NCBI GenBank assembly: GCA_030683815.1
Contig: JAUXPJ010000018.1
Coordinates: 119,410-183,409, forward strand
Origin: Flavobacteriaceae bacterium
Lineage (GTDB): Bacteria; Bacteroidota; Bacteroidia; Flavobacteriales; Flavobacteriaceae
DNA length: 64,000 nt
Direction: 5' to 3'
The notes under the pieces are model-generated. The model did not search any database. It saw only the letters and a list, made by a program, of their open reading frames with translations, and was not told the DNA's origin. Below, piece by piece: positions 10,201 to 19,477 of the stretch; position 1 is the stretch's first letter, and each line of letters opens with the position of its first letter. A program made the translations under genes and the position numbers.

Positions 10201-10391
10201 TCATCCCCGACAGAATTACCATCAACCAACAAAATCAAGCAACTATCATTGATTATAAGACCGGAAAAGAAATGCAAGAACATCAAAATCAGCTAAATAA
10301 TTACGCATTTTATGTTCAAAAAATGGGATATGTTATTGAAACAAAACTCTTGGTTTATATCAATGAAACCATCGAAGTAAAAGAGATATAG
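7203..10391 (+). CDS. addA: UvrD/RecB-family helicase-nuclease, AddA-like
   Basis: The 1062-residue protein is a superfamily 1 helicase fused to a PD-(D/E)XK nuclease, the layout of AddA/RecB enzymes that resect double-strand breaks. Walker A is NASAGSGKTF (11-20). The Walker B-type DEMQDTSALQW is near 395, the QSIYRWRGG motif near 431-440, the TVHKAKGLEFP motif near 732 and LLYVAFTRA near 813. The nuclease part has GNKIHQLL near 927 and IIDYKTGKE near 1015. It is shorter than RecB. The partner AddB-like protein is encoded four genes downstream on the same strand. An in vivo requirement for Chi-like sites is unknown. Confidence 0.88.
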   Translation: MENTSIFQVYNASAGSGKTFSLVKEYLKIVLRSHNPDQFQHILAITFTNKAANEMKDRIVKNLRQFADSTILSHPTDMFLKIAEETNLDQKIIHQRAISVLQQILTKYGSFSVSTIDSFTHKLIRNFAFDLGLPINFEVELKSKILLDLAVDQLIAQIGKDTELTDFLIDYALQNIEENKSWDFSDIIKENAQVLLNESDRIHFQQTSHFDLQRFKSLSKQLFKQQKQVENQFKSLGETGLKLMIENGVENNFNNHDFPNYFKKLIDFRNGQSTINFEGRLGKNIAEGILYSKSLPLDKKAVIDEISEQLMAIYQKSKQLFEQAYPNYVLEMLVSKNISAYAVLNHLNKELQQLKLDKNLLLSAEFNQLISDEIKDQPAPFIYEKLGSKFRHYFIDEMQDTSALQWQNLIPLIENALSQENGSLMLVGDAKQSIYRWRGGKTEQFMTLTSEEATDGSNPFMIAKNIQYLETNYRSFKTIVHFNNDFFSHIAPYLTNENHQKLFLNTVKQQVKNEEDGGYVQISFVEKDDDDEDNVEPYLRKIKSILDDLDPNFNKNEVCILVRKNKQGVAVANYLINEGIQVVSSESLLIANSEKVDFIINLLTYLHQPLNQPIQFRVVSFLYQHIGITTSFHDFVKTLIKLNLNDFFKNLTNFSIDFNSTIFFQKSLYEAIEYLIHVFRLAPDSDAYIQYFLDFVLDFQSKELNNLQGFLAEWELQKKDLSIIAPENTDAVRIMTVHKAKGLEFPIVIFPFDLEIRKELKGQTWIPSLPESDFDGLPAMKINMSQQLLKIGAIGEQLYQERQDELALDNFNLLYVAFTRAIEQLYVISEVKKEKSEIRYYSDLLKSYLKNANASTPIDAQYIFESGNPKKWISKEEKVVLSSEKPLKTILQKQYIGASLSEKQVNIVTTTSKFWGTSLQEAAIYGNKIHQLLAQINTEDDIETALKYAQNSGLITAQENDKIYNQLRQIVNHPQLTAYYQHNLTIFNEREILTDIGEIIIPDRITINQQNQATIIDYKTGKEMQEHQNQLNNYAFYVQKMGYVIETKLLVYINETIEVKEI

Positions 10392-10736
10392 TATTGAGAA
10401 GTTAGAAGTTAGAATTTAGTAATAGGAAATAGCGAAGAGCCAAAAGCGATTAGCTAGTAGGAAGTAAGCAGTTTTCAGTCGCAGTTTTCAGTAATCTTAA
10501 ACCCTTCGACCGGCTCAGGGCAGGCATTTAAACTTTAAGCGTGTCAATCTGAGCGCGCCTGCACTGAAGACGAAGTATGTTGAAGGTAGCCATTAGCCAA
10601 TAGCGAAAAACAGTTAACCGATTAACCGAGAACTGAGAACTGAAAACTGAGAACTGAGAACTGAGATTTGAGAACTTTGTCTGCTTAATAGATCTACTCT
10701 CAATTCATATTGTTAAATTTGCAAAAAATATCAATT
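10392..10736. repeat. Repeat-rich spacer between addA and kbl
   Basis: About 345 bases without a gene. It holds an imperfect palindromic unit around 10500-10520 (CCCTTCGACCGGCTCAGGG) of the kind scattered in flavobacterial genomes. A short tandem array at about 10626-10675 is built on GAGAACTGA units. The kbl promoter lies at its end. Confidence 0.6.
10714..10721 (+). promoter_or_regulatory. -7 box of kbl promoter
   Basis: TAAATTTG, 15 bases before the ATG at 10737. It rules out the upstream in-frame start at 10710. Confidence 0.55.
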
Positions 10737-11933
10737 ATGTACGGAAAAATTAAAGAATATTTACAAAAAGAGCTTCGCGAAATTAAAGAAGCCGGATTGT
10801 ATAAATCAGAAAGAATTATCACTACTTCTCAAGATGCGGTAATAAAAATATCAACAGGAGAAGAAGTTATCAATTTTTGCGCGAATAATTATTTGGGATT
10901 ATCAAATCATCCGGCAGTTATTCAAGCCGCAAAAGACACTATGGATACCCATGGTTTCGGAATGTCATCCGTTCGATTTATTTGCGGAACCCAAGATATT
11001 CACAAACAATTAGAACAAAAAATTGCTGATTTTTATCAAACCGAAGACACCATTTTATATGCCGCGGCATTTGATGCCAACGGAGGTGTTTTTGAACCTT
11101 TATTTTCAGATGACGATGCCATTATTTCTGATGAATTAAACCACGCCTCTATTATTGACGGTGTTCGTTTATGCAAAGCAAATCGTTATCGATATAAAAA
11201 TAATGACATGGTTTCCTTAGAAAAGCAATTAATTGAGGCCAATAAAAAGCAACACCGTTTTAAAATTATTGTTACTGATGGTGTGTTTTCTATGGATGGC
11301 ATTGTTGCCAAACTAGATGAAATCTGCGATTTAGCCGATAAATATGATGCATTGGTGATGGTTGATGAATGTCACGCTGCCGGATTTATAGGAAAAACAG
11401 GCAGAGGTACTTTAGAACTCAAAAATGTAATGGGACGAGTTGATATCATTACCGGAACTCTTGGGAAAGCTTTGGGTGGCGCCATGGGCGGTTATACCAC
11501 CGGTAAAAAAGAAATTGTTGAAATGCTGCGTCAACGTTCCAGACCTTATTTATTTTCTAATTCATTAGCCCCAGCCATTGTTGGAGCGTCTTTAAAAGTG
11601 TTTGAATTGCTTTCAAATGATACTAACTTGAGAGATAAACTAGAAAAAAACACCGATTATTTCAAAAAAGGAATGAAGTCTGCCGGATTCGATATCGTAG
11701 AAGGAGATTCTGCCATTGTTCCGGTAATGTTATATGATGCTAAATTAGCTCAAACAATGGCCAATAAATTATTGGATGAAGGAATTTATGTTATTGGGTT
11801 CTTTTTCCCGGTTGTTGCAAAAGGAAAAGCGAGAATTCGAGTGCAATTATCTGCAGCTCATTCAAGAGAAAATCTAGATAAAGCCATCAATTCATTTGTG
11901 AAAGTTGGTAAAGAGCTGAAAATTATACCTTAA
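10737..11933 (+). CDS. kbl: Glycine C-acetyltransferase (2-amino-3-ketobutyrate CoA ligase)
   Basis: This PLP enzyme of the alpha-oxoamine synthase family cleaves 2-amino-3-ketobutyrate with CoA to glycine and acetyl-CoA in threonine breakdown. At 398 residues it has the same length as E. coli Kbl and can be followed residue by residue: [21 protein letters not shown] and [10 protein letters not shown]-like blocks, with PLP Lys244 in [10 protein letters not shown]. Start 10737 ([10 protein letters not shown]) fits the family and the promoter. No tdh (threonine dehydrogenase) lies beside it in this window. Confidence 0.93.
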   Translation: MYGKIKEYLQKELREIKEAGLYKSERIITTSQDAVIKISTGEEVINFCANNYLGLSNHPAVIQAAKDTMDTHGFGMSSVRFICGTQDIHKQLEQKIADFYQTEDTILYAAAFDANGGVFEPLFSDDDAIISDELNHASIIDGVRLCKANRYRYKNNDMVSLEKQLIEANKKQHRFKIIVTDGVFSMDGIVAKLDEICDLADKYDALVMVDECHAAGFIGKTGRGTLELKNVMGRVDIITGTLGKALGGAMGGYTTGKKEIVEMLRQRSRPYLFSNSLAPAIVGASLKVFELLSNDTNLRDKLEKNTDYFKKGMKSAGFDIVEGDSAIVPVMLYDAKLAQTMANKLLDEGIYVIGFFFPVVAKGKARIRVQLSAAHSRENLDKAINSFVKVGKELKIIP

Positions 11934-11968
11934 TTTGCTATATTTTTAATAAAAATGACAATATTTTG

Positions 11969-11976
11969 TATATTTG
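11969..11976 (+). promoter_or_regulatory. -7 box of first ompA-like gene
   Basis: TATATTTG, a perfect TAnnTTTG match, about 60 bases before the ATG at 12038. The untranslated leader of some 55 bases is long compared with most promoters in the window. Confidence 0.55.
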
Positions 11977-12037
11977 TTTTTGCTGAATGGAAAATTCACT
12001 TTATTTTTACTAATGATAAACTAAAAATTTCAAGAAA

Positions 12038-13381
12038 ATGAAACAACTCAAACTTTTTATTTTTGCTTTGATGCTTATCGGGGCAAATAATCTTCAAGCA
12101 CAAGACGCTAACAATCCTTGGGTAATTGGGTTTGGTGCAAATGCAGTACATAATCCAGGAACAAAAGAATTCAAAGATTTTGTTAAAGTTGATAATTGGA
12201 ATGTTATTCCTTCAATTTCTAGATTAAGTGTTGGAAAATATATCGATGATGGATTTACATTTGAAGTAGCAGCTTCGGTAAATGAAATCTCAAAAAATGG
12301 CAGCAAAGACGTTCCTGAAGTATCATTTTTTGCATTAGATGGACATTTTAAATATGACATCAATAAAATAATTGGTCAAACAAGTTTCTTTGATCCATAT
12401 ATGTTTGTGGGTGGTGGATATACTTGGGTTGATTCTGATGGTGCAGGTACATTTAATGCAGGTTTAGGATTTAACCTTTGGTTCAATGAAAACGTTGGTT
12501 TAAATTTTCAAACCGCCGGTAAACACGTTTTTAATGATTTCTATTTAGAAGGAAATCATTTACAACACTCAGCAGGTTTGGTAATTAAATTTGGTGGCAA
12601 AGATACAGATGGTGATGGTATTTATGATAAAGATGATGCTTGTCCAGACGTATTTGGTTTAGCGGCTTTCAATGGCTGTCCTGATACAGACGGAGATGGA
12701 ATCGCTGATAAAGACGATGCTTGTCCTAATACAGCTGGTTTAGCAGCTTTCAATGGCTGTCCTGACACAGACGGTGACGGAATCGCTGATAAAGATGATG
12801 CTTGTCCAACTGAAAAAGGAAGTAAAGCAAACAAAGGTTGTCCTGATACAGACGGAGATGGTGTTGTTGATAAAGACGACGCTTGTCCTAAAGTAGCAGG
12901 TCCAGCAGCCAACAAAGGTTGCCCATGGCCAGACACAGACGGTGATGGTGTATTAGATAAAGATGATAAATGTCCAAATGCAGCAGGTCCAGCATCTAAT
13001 AACGGATGTCCTGTGGTTCCAACTGTTGAGGTTTTGGCTACATTAAACAATTATGCAAGAACTATCTTGTTTGAAACAGGTAAATCATCTTTCAAAAAAG
13101 AAGCTTTCGATATTTTAAAAGCAATGACTATTATATTTAAAGAATATCCAGAAGCTGATTTTGTTATTGCAGGACATACTGATAGCGTTGGTTCTGATAA
13201 ATCAAACCAATTATTGTCTGAAAGTAGAGCAAGTGCTGTTAGAGATTATTTAATTTCAAATGGTATTAATGCGGATAGATTAACAACTGTAGGTTTTGGA
13301 GAAAGTATGCCAATTGACACGAATGCCACAAAAGCAGGAAAAGCTAACAATAGACGTACAGAAATAACACTTAAAAAATAA
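12038..13381 (+). CDS. OmpA-family outer membrane protein with TSP3 repeats (paralogue 1)
   Basis: The 447-residue protein has a signal peptide ([22 protein letters not shown]) and an N-terminal beta-barrel to about residue 190. Five to six calcium-binding thrombospondin type-3 repeats (DTDGDGxxDxxDxCP) follow to about 325, then a C-terminal OmpA/MotB domain. That last domain keeps the peptidoglycan-binding Asp in GHTDSVG and Arg in SESRASAV, so it should tether the outer membrane to the cell wall. It is followed by a hairpin terminator and then a paralogue in the same layout. Such proteins are abundant surface proteins in Flavobacteria. Confidence 0.9.
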   Translation: MKQLKLFIFALMLIGANNLQAQDANNPWVIGFGANAVHNPGTKEFKDFVKVDNWNVIPSISRLSVGKYIDDGFTFEVAASVNEISKNGSKDVPEVSFFALDGHFKYDINKIIGQTSFFDPYMFVGGGYTWVDSDGAGTFNAGLGFNLWFNENVGLNFQTAGKHVFNDFYLEGNHLQHSAGLVIKFGGKDTDGDGIYDKDDACPDVFGLAAFNGCPDTDGDGIADKDDACPNTAGLAAFNGCPDTDGDGIADKDDACPTEKGSKANKGCPDTDGDGVVDKDDACPKVAGPAANKGCPWPDTDGDGVLDKDDKCPNAAGPASNNGCPVVPTVEVLATLNNYARTILFETGKSSFKKEAFDILKAMTIIFKEYPEADFVIAGHTDSVGSDKSNQLLSESRASAVRDYLISNGINADRLTTVGFGESMPIDTNATKAGKANNRRTEITLKK

Positions 13382-13403
13382 TAATTTTAATAATTGAAAA
13401 TTA

Positions 13404-13429
13404 AGCCACTCAATTGAGTGGCTTTTTTT
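13404..13429 (+). terminator. Rho-independent terminator after ompA paralogue 1
   Basis: AGCCACTCAATTGAGTGGCT is a perfect palindrome with a 10-base stem, followed by a run of T. Confidence 0.85.
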
Positions 13430-13457
13430 AAGTATAACTAAATAAACAATAATAAAC

Positions 13458-14780
13458 ATGAAAAAAATTACTTTAATTTTTGTATTAATTTTTACGGCAG
13501 TTCTGACCAATATAAAAGCTCAAGATGCCAACAACCCTTGGGCCATAGGCTTTGGAGCTAATGCAGTTCACAATCCTGACAATCGCGAAGATGCTCTTAA
13601 AGTAAAAGATTGGAACATTATTCCTTCTATATCCAGATTGAGTGTTGCTAAATATATAGCAGATGGATTCACATTTGAAGTAGTAGGTTCCTTAAACGAA
13701 ATCACCAAAAATAAAGGAGTTGATGTTTCAGCTTTAACATTTGCATCACTTGACGGTCATTTTAAATATGATTTAAATGGTTTGATAGGAGATACTAATT
13801 TTTTTGATCCATACATCTTTGTTGGTGGTGGTCATACTTGGGTTAATTGGGAAGGTGCAGGAACCTTTAATGCTGGAGCAGGAGCTAATTTTTGGCTTAC
13901 AGAAAATATTGGTTTTAACTTACAAACAACCGGTAAGCACGTTTTTAATACCTATATTTTAGATGGTAACCATTGGCAATTCTCAGCAGGATTAGTAATT
14001 AAGTTTGGTGGAAAAGATACTGATAAAGACGGAATCTATGACAAATTTGACTTATGCCCGGAAGTTCCTGGTTTACCTCAGTTTCAAGGTTGTCCTGATA
14101 CCGATGGAGATGGAATTCAAGATTCAGAAGATGCCTGTCCTGATGTAGCCGGATTAGCAGAGTTTCAAGGTTGCCCTGATACCGATGGAGACGGAATCCC
14201 TGATAATTTAGATGCTTGTCCGACTGAAAAAGGAACTAAAGCAAATAATGGTTGTCCTGATGCCGATGGAGATGGAATTGTAGATAAAGACGATGCTTGT
14301 CCTACAGTTGCCGGACCAAAAGAAAATAAAGGTTGTCCATGGCCTGATACAGATGGAGACGGTGTTTTAGATAAAGACGACAAATGTCCAAACGAAGCAG
14401 GTCCAAAAGAAAACAATGGATGTCCTTGGCCTGTTCTAGCTCCTTTTACAGTTGATAACTTTAAACAGGGCAGCGCTAAATTAGTGGCCGGTAAAAAAGC
14501 TGAAAATCTTGAGAGTTTTCAAAATTTTGTTAAAGAGATTGAAGCATATAAATCAAAAGTAAATAACATAACAATTAACGTTGAAGGATTTGCAAGTGAA
14601 GAAGGAACTGAAAAATTAAACAAAAATCTTTCACAAAACAGAGCTGATTATGTTAAAGGTTTATTGTTGAAAAATGAGGCTTTAAAAGATGTAACTATCA
14701 ACGCAGTTGGTAAAGGAGAAATCAAAGGAAAAGAATACGCTCAAAACAGAAAAGTATTTATTGAAGTTGGCAAACAATAA
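13458..14780 (+). CDS. OmpA-family outer membrane protein with TSP3 repeats (paralogue 2)
   Basis: At 440 residues this has the same architecture as the preceding gene: signal peptide (ends near TNIKAQ), barrel, TSP3 calcium repeats, OmpA-like C-terminal domain. The mature N-terminus [18 protein letters not shown] is nearly identical to paralogue 1, so a tandem duplication is clear. The C-terminal domain is more divergent. The block aligned to GHTDSVG reads GFASEEG, so the usual peptidoglycan-binding Asp is replaced, while the Arg in SQNRADYV and the NRKVFI end remain. Cell-wall binding may be weak or lost. It has its own terminator. Confidence 0.88.
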   Translation: MKKITLIFVLIFTAVLTNIKAQDANNPWAIGFGANAVHNPDNREDALKVKDWNIIPSISRLSVAKYIADGFTFEVVGSLNEITKNKGVDVSALTFASLDGHFKYDLNGLIGDTNFFDPYIFVGGGHTWVNWEGAGTFNAGAGANFWLTENIGFNLQTTGKHVFNTYILDGNHWQFSAGLVIKFGGKDTDKDGIYDKFDLCPEVPGLPQFQGCPDTDGDGIQDSEDACPDVAGLAEFQGCPDTDGDGIPDNLDACPTEKGTKANNGCPDADGDGIVDKDDACPTVAGPKENKGCPWPDTDGDGVLDKDDKCPNEAGPKENNGCPWPVLAPFTVDNFKQGSAKLVAGKKAENLESFQNFVKEIEAYKSKVNNITINVEGFASEEGTEKLNKNLSQNRADYVKGLLLKNEALKDVTINAVGKGEIKGKEYAQNRKVFIEVGKQ

Positions 14781-14800
14781 ATAAAAAATTAATTTTATTA

Positions 14801-14830
14801 AAAGCCTTTCCAATTGGAAAGGCTTTTTTA
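14801..14830 (+). terminator. Rho-independent terminator after ompA paralogue 2
   Basis: AAAGCCTTTCCAATTGGAAAGGCTTT forms a 13-base perfect inverted repeat followed by T residues. It lies over in-frame upstream codons of the next gene, which supports the later start of that gene. Confidence 0.85.
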
Positions 14831-14855
14831 TTTTTATAGAATCAATCAAAAATCT

Positions 14856-17603
14856 ATGAAGTCCTTTATTTCAAAAGTTGTTGAAGATGTTTTTCAAAAA
14901 AATATTCCTCTAACTCAGGTAACCATAATTTTACCATCACACAGAGCCGGATTATTTATAAAAGAAGCATTTAAAGAGCAATTCGAAACTACTACTTTTT
15001 TACCTCAAATCATAAGTATTGAAGAGTTTATTGCTGAGGTTTCTGAGTTACAATTGGCTGACAACATGCATTTAATGTTTGAATTTTATAATATTTATAA
15101 AATCAATTATAAAAAAGAACCCGATACTTTTGATAAATTTTATGAATGGGCAACTATTGCTTTAAATGATTTTAATGAAATTGACCGACATTTAATCTCT
15201 CCAAAAACAATATTTCAAAATTTAAGTGATTTAAATCGGATAGAAGATTGGACTCCAAAAACACCTTTAACCACAAAATACCTCACTTTTTTTGATTATC
15301 TCTATGCATATTACACTCAGTTGAATCATCAACTTTTAGAAAAGAAAATTGGATATCAAGGAATGCTTTATCGAGAAGCAGTGCAAAATATTCAAAACTT
15401 TATGAACAATCATACCAATCATCATTTTGTTTTCGCTGGTTTTAATGCTTTAAATAAAGCAGAAGAAATTATTTTTCAAGAATTATTAGAACATCATATT
15501 GCATCAGTTTATTGGGATATCAACCAAGAAATGTTGGATTCAAAGTTTAAAATTGGTCATTTTTTAAAAAAATATAAAGAAGAGTGGAATTATTACAAAA
15601 TCAATCCTTTTTTATGGGTTGATAAAAACCATTCTTTAACAAATAATATACAATCAATAGGAATCCCCAAAAAGATTTCACAACTAAAATATGTGGGAGA
15701 AATTCTACAACAATTACCAGATTTTAATCAAACAGCATTGGTTTTAGCAGATGAGAATTTGTTGCCGGTTGCCTTAAATTCGCTTCCTGAACAAGTAAAA
15801 CAAGTGAATATTACAATGGGTTTGCCCTTGAATTTAGTCCCGGCGAAACATTTATTTGAAAGCTTATTTTTGTTAATCAATCCCAAGAAACAGGAAAATA
15901 AAACCAAATCAGTTTTTTATTATAATGATGTTATTAACTTTTTTAGACAATCTTATTTATTAAAATTAGCCAATAAAGATTTACAATCAATAGATTTTTA
16001 TTTTCAGGAAAACATCGTCCGTCAGAATAAATTATTTCTTTCAAAAGAGGAAATTCGACAATTCATCAATCATTATTTTTCAGAAAATAATGCTGTTTTA
16101 AGTTTATTTTTTGATGATTCTTCAAATGTATCCCATATAATTAAAGGGATTCTTTCATTAATACAAGAACTTTTAAAAGTAAATTTCGGATTAGACAGAG
16201 AATATCTCTTGCGATTTAATTCAGTATTCCAAGAATTAGAATTTTTGAATGATACCTATAAAGAGGTAATTTCTGTAACAATTTTACAGCAACTATTCAA
16301 TCAATTAGTAAAAACGGAGCAACTTTCATTTCAAGGTGAACCACTAAGCGGATTGCAAATTATGGGAGTGCTGGAGTCGCGTGCTTTAGATTTTAAAACC
16401 CTGATTATTACCGGTATAAATGAAGGAATCTTACCATCTGGGAATAAAGACATTTCATTTATTCCATTTGATATCAAGAAACACTTTGAATTACCAACCT
16501 TTATAGAACGAGATTTAATATTTTCTTATCATTTTTTCAGATTATTACAACGGGCTTCAACTATTTATTTAATCTATAATAGCGAAACGGATTCTTTGGG
16601 CGCCAGCGAAAAAAGCAGGTTTTTAACGCAGCTGGAAATTTTACATCCTCAAATGGAACAAATTATCATTTCTCCTGTTGTTACCAATAAACCTGTAAAA
16701 CTTTTTGAGGTTGAAAAAACTCCCGAAATAATAGCTAAAATAAAAGAGAAATTCCAAAATGGTATTTCACCATCAGCTTTGGCAACTTATGTTAGAAATC
16801 CGATGGATTTTTATCAAAGATATGTTTTGGAAATAAAGGAGTTGCAAGAACTTGAAGAAACAATTGAAGCCAATACTTTTGGGACTATCATTCATGAAAC
16901 ATTAAAAGAAATTTACAAGCCATTTATCGATGAAATTTTAACGATCAATTCCATTAAATCAATGAGAAAACTATTTGTTGATGAACTTGAAAGGCAGTTT
17001 ATAAAATATTTCAAAAAAGGAGAGTTGCAAACCGGAAAAAATAAGTTAATGACCGAAGTTGCTAAAAAATATATTCAATTAATGCTTGATTTAGAAGTGA
17101 ATGATATCGAAAATAATGATGAAATAGGTATTTTAGCGCTTGAAAAAACGCTTTCTACAGAACTTAATTTTGTCGAATTGGATTTCCATGTTATTCTAAA
17201 GGGAAACGTTGACAGAATTGACAATATAAACGGCCAATATCGAATTATAGATTATAAAACAGGTAAAGCAGAGGCAAAAGATTTAAAATTGAGCAGCTTT
17301 GAGAAAATTAGTGTTGATGCCAATAAATCAAAGGCAATGCAGTTATTATTATATGCTTATATGTTTTTAAAACAACCCGAAAATACACATAATAATTCAG
17401 TTTTATGTGGAAATATCTCTTTTAAAAATTTGAGTGATGGCTTTATAAAAGTGAATATCAGCAAAGAATATAAAGGAAAAGATTATGAAATTACGATAGA
17501 AAAATTAGCTCCATTTATGGATGAAATTAGAAATTTAATTATGGAGATCTTAGATATTAATATTCCTTTTGTTGAGAAAGAAATCAAGTATTTTAAAAGA
17601 TGA
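14856..17603 (+). CDS. addB: PD-(D/E)XK nuclease / inactivated helicase, AddB-like
   Basis: This 915-residue partner of the AddA-like protein has an N-terminal helicase-like fold without an intact Walker A lysine (ILPSHRAGLFIKEAF instead). A C-terminal RecB-family nuclease has RIIDYKTGK at about 796-804 with Asp799 and Lys801. ISPSALATYVRNPMDFYQRYVL is the usual entry to this nuclease domain. The iron-sulphur cysteines of Firmicutes AddB are not evident. Start 14856 (MKSFISKVVEDV) was chosen because the upstream in-frame codons are the terminator of the previous gene. It overlaps the downstream hydrolase by four bases. Confidence 0.82.
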   Translation: MKSFISKVVEDVFQKNIPLTQVTIILPSHRAGLFIKEAFKEQFETTTFLPQIISIEEFIAEVSELQLADNMHLMFEFYNIYKINYKKEPDTFDKFYEWATIALNDFNEIDRHLISPKTIFQNLSDLNRIEDWTPKTPLTTKYLTFFDYLYAYYTQLNHQLLEKKIGYQGMLYREAVQNIQNFMNNHTNHHFVFAGFNALNKAEEIIFQELLEHHIASVYWDINQEMLDSKFKIGHFLKKYKEEWNYYKINPFLWVDKNHSLTNNIQSIGIPKKISQLKYVGEILQQLPDFNQTALVLADENLLPVALNSLPEQVKQVNITMGLPLNLVPAKHLFESLFLLINPKKQENKTKSVFYYNDVINFFRQSYLLKLANKDLQSIDFYFQENIVRQNKLFLSKEEIRQFINHYFSENNAVLSLFFDDSSNVSHIIKGILSLIQELLKVNFGLDREYLLRFNSVFQELEFLNDTYKEVISVTILQQLFNQLVKTEQLSFQGEPLSGLQIMGVLESRALDFKTLIITGINEGILPSGNKDISFIPFDIKKHFELPTFIERDLIFSYHFFRLLQRASTIYLIYNSETDSLGASEKSRFLTQLEILHPQMEQIIISPVVTNKPVKLFEVEKTPEIIAKIKEKFQNGISPSALATYVRNPMDFYQRYVLEIKELQELEETIEANTFGTIIHETLKEIYKPFIDEILTINSIKSMRKLFVDELERQFIKYFKKGELQTGKNKLMTEVAKKYIQLMLDLEVNDIENNDEIGILALEKTLSTELNFVELDFHVILKGNVDRIDNINGQYRIIDYKTGKAEAKDLKLSSFEKISVDANKSKAMQLLLYAYMFLKQPENTHNNSVLCGNISFKNLSDGFIKVNISKEYKGKDYEITIEKLAPFMDEIRNLIMEILDINIPFVEKEIKYFKR

Positions 17604-18466
17604 ACATCATAAAAAACATTTTGATTGCTGGAAAACATCAAAAGCCCATACTAACCGATATTTTCTTCCAAGAAAATAATCAACCAAAACCAATTGTAAT
17701 ATTTTGTCACGGTTATAAGGGATACAAAGATTGGGGCGCTTGGAATTTAGTGGCAAAAGAATTTGCTGAAAACAATTTTGTCTTCGTAAAATTTAATTTT
17801 TCACATAACGGCGGAACGGTTGAAAATCCAATAGATTTCTCCGATTTAGAAGCTTTTGGCAATAACAATTACTCCATAGAATTAGATGATTTAGAAAGTG
17901 TTATTAATTGGATTTTAAATGATGAATTGTATAAAAATGAAATTGATAAAAATAAAATTTATTTAATTGGACATTCAAGAGCCGGCGGAATTGTAACGCT
18001 TAAAACATCAGAAAATAATCAAATATCTAAAGTAGTTTCCTGGGCTGGCGTAGCTAATTTTGCATCTAGATTTCCGAAAAGAGAAGCTTTAAAACAATGG
18101 GAAAAAGACGGGGTGTTTTATGTAATAAATACAAGAACTAAACAACAAATGCCTCATTACTACCAATATTACCAAAATTTTAAACAAAATGAAAAACGAC
18201 TGACTATCAAAAACGCGGCAAGAAAATTAAAAATCCCGTACTTAATTATTCATGGTACAAATGATGAGTCGGTAAATATAAACGAAGGGCATCAATTAAA
18301 GCTTTGGAATCCTGACAGTGAATTATTTTTAGTAGAAAATGCGAATCATACATTTGGAACCTTTCATCCGTACACAAACAGTATTTTAACAAAAGAAATG
18401 ATGGAAGTTGTTGAAAAAACAATGAAATTTTTATTAAATAAAAAAGAGGACAAAAGCCCTCTTTAA
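17600..18466 (+). CDS. Alpha/beta hydrolase (dienelactone hydrolase/acetyl-esterase type)
   Basis: The 288-residue cytosolic protein has an alpha/beta-hydrolase fold. Oxyanion-region VIFCHGYKGYKDWG comes early, the nucleophile elbow is GHSRAGG with Ser126, a plausible acid lies in HGTNDESV and the catalytic His in ENANHTFG. The substrate is not predictable. Its ATG overlaps the addB stop (ATGA), which suggests translational coupling, but no functional link to recombination is known. Confidence 0.85.
   Translation: MNIIKNILIAGKHQKPILTDIFFQENNQPKPIVIFCHGYKGYKDWGAWNLVAKEFAENNFVFVKFNFSHNGGTVENPIDFSDLEAFGNNNYSIELDDLESVINWILNDELYKNEIDKNKIYLIGHSRAGGIVTLKTSENNQISKVVSWAGVANFASRFPKREALKQWEKDGVFYVINTRTKQQMPHYYQYYQNFKQNEKRLTIKNAARKLKIPYLIIHGTNDESVNINEGHQLKLWNPDSELFLVENANHTFGTFHPYTNSILTKEMMEVVEKTMKFLLNKKEDKSPL
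18443..18464 (-). terminator. Terminator for the minus-strand TPR gene, inside the hydrolase 3' end
   Basis: AAAGAGG and CCTCTTT are inverted around an 8-base loop. On the minus strand the stem is followed by a T run, so it terminates the TPR gene while overlapping the last codons of the convergent hydrolase. Confidence 0.6.
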
Positions 18467-18482
18467 ACAAAAGTGGTATTGG

Positions 18483-19103
18483 TTAGTTAATAAATTTTGT
18501 TATATAAGCCGTAGCTTCATGATTGCCTAATTCCATAGCTTTCATTAAGTCTTTTCTAGCTTCATCATCATTTTTAAGTCTTAAATTCACAACACCTCTA
18601 AAGAAATAAGCATCAGAATATTGTGGATTTAATTCTATTGCTTTAGAAAAGTCATTTTTAGCGTTTTCATCTGCGCGTAATCCCATGTTTGAAAAACCTC
18701 TGTGAAAATAAATATTAGCGTTTTTTGAATTAAATTCAAGTGCTTGAGAAAAATCTTCAACAGCTCCCTTATAATCTTTTATTAAATCTTTGGAAAGACC
18801 TCTAAGCACGTAACTTTCTATATCTAAAGGATTGTATTTTACTCTAATTTCAAATTCCCCAATGGCTACCTTAAAATCTTTTTTAGTATAATTTTTCTTA
18901 GCTAAAGTGTAGTATGATTCAAAATGATTTGAATTGGTGCGATAAGTAGTTGCAACATCATTTAATTTTCCAGAATAAGCATCTAATTCAATAATTATTG
19001 AAGGAAATTTTTTAGAGAGGGAAAGAGAGTCTTTTTCTTTTTCAAAAGCTGTCATTTTTACAGAAAAAAGGACTAAAACGGTAATGATAAATTTTATTTT
19101 CAT
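18483..19103 (-). CDS. Secreted or periplasmic TPR protein
   Basis: The 206-residue protein has an N-terminal signal peptide (MKIKFIITVLVLFSVKMTAF). At least three tetratricopeptide repeats cover about residues 70-200, for example AVEDFSQALEFNSKNANIYFHRG and the following units. TPRs mediate protein-protein contacts; no enzymatic domain is seen. It stands alone, convergent with the hydrolase gene. Its role is unknown. Confidence 0.8.
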   Translation of the reverse strand: MKIKFIITVLVLFSVKMTAFEKEKDSLSLSKKFPSIIIELDAYSGKLNDVATTYRTNSNHFESYYTLAKKNYTKKDFKVAIGEFEIRVKYNPLDIESYVLRGLSKDLIKDYKGAVEDFSQALEFNSKNANIYFHRGFSNMGLRADENAKNDFSKAIELNPQYSDAYFFRGVVNLRLKNDDEARKDLMKAMELGNHEATAYITKFIN

Positions 19104-19477
19104 ACTATAGGGGGAATATATAATACTATAAAATATATTGATTAAAACTTATCAAAGATAATTATATATAAATATGAATATTGCTGAATATATGTATGGA
19201 TATATTTGATTTGCAGATGGTTAATAAACGTAAATAAATGGTATTTTTAGGTTGATGAAATACGGTACATCGGTATAAATTTCACACCTTTTTTTGGATT
19301 ATAGATCAAAAAATAAGTGTAAAAATATTGCTTTAACCTATTGATTTGTATTTAAATAAAAACACTAAAGAAAGTAAGATATATGATTTTAAAAGATGTT
19401 TATTGTTTAAATCATTTCTTATAATTTTAGTAGAAATGAATGGGGATTTTAAGAGTTGAAAAATTAAAAAAAAGTTG
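19104..19477. other. Gene-free AT-rich spacer
   Basis: About 370 bases between the TPR gene and tRNA-Ala hold no convincing coding frame. TATATTTG at 19201-19208 is a perfect plus-strand -7 match but no gene follows it on that strand. It may be chance in AT-rich DNA or a short untranslated transcript. Confidence 0.35.

Noticed and set aside
10626-10675. GAGAACTGA array as a CRISPR or origin iteron
   Set aside because: Units are under 10 bases, contiguous and imperfect, with no cas genes, DnaA boxes or replication gene; it looks like simple tandem repetition.
12600-13020. Regularly spaced DNA repeats resembling a CRISPR array or tandem repeat locus
   Set aside because: They are the codons of thrombospondin type-3 repeats in the OmpA-like protein; spacing follows the protein repeat and there is no unique-spacer pattern. 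The same applies to 14030-14430.
12622-13050. 142-codon open frame on the minus strand
   Set aside because: It is the antisense shadow of the OmpA calcium repeats (repetitive SSLS/PSPSVSG), with no promoter or family similarity.
19201-19208. Perfect -7 box as promoter of an unknown small RNA
   Set aside because: No terminator or conserved structure follows on the plus strand before the convergent tRNA; AT-rich chance matches are expected.
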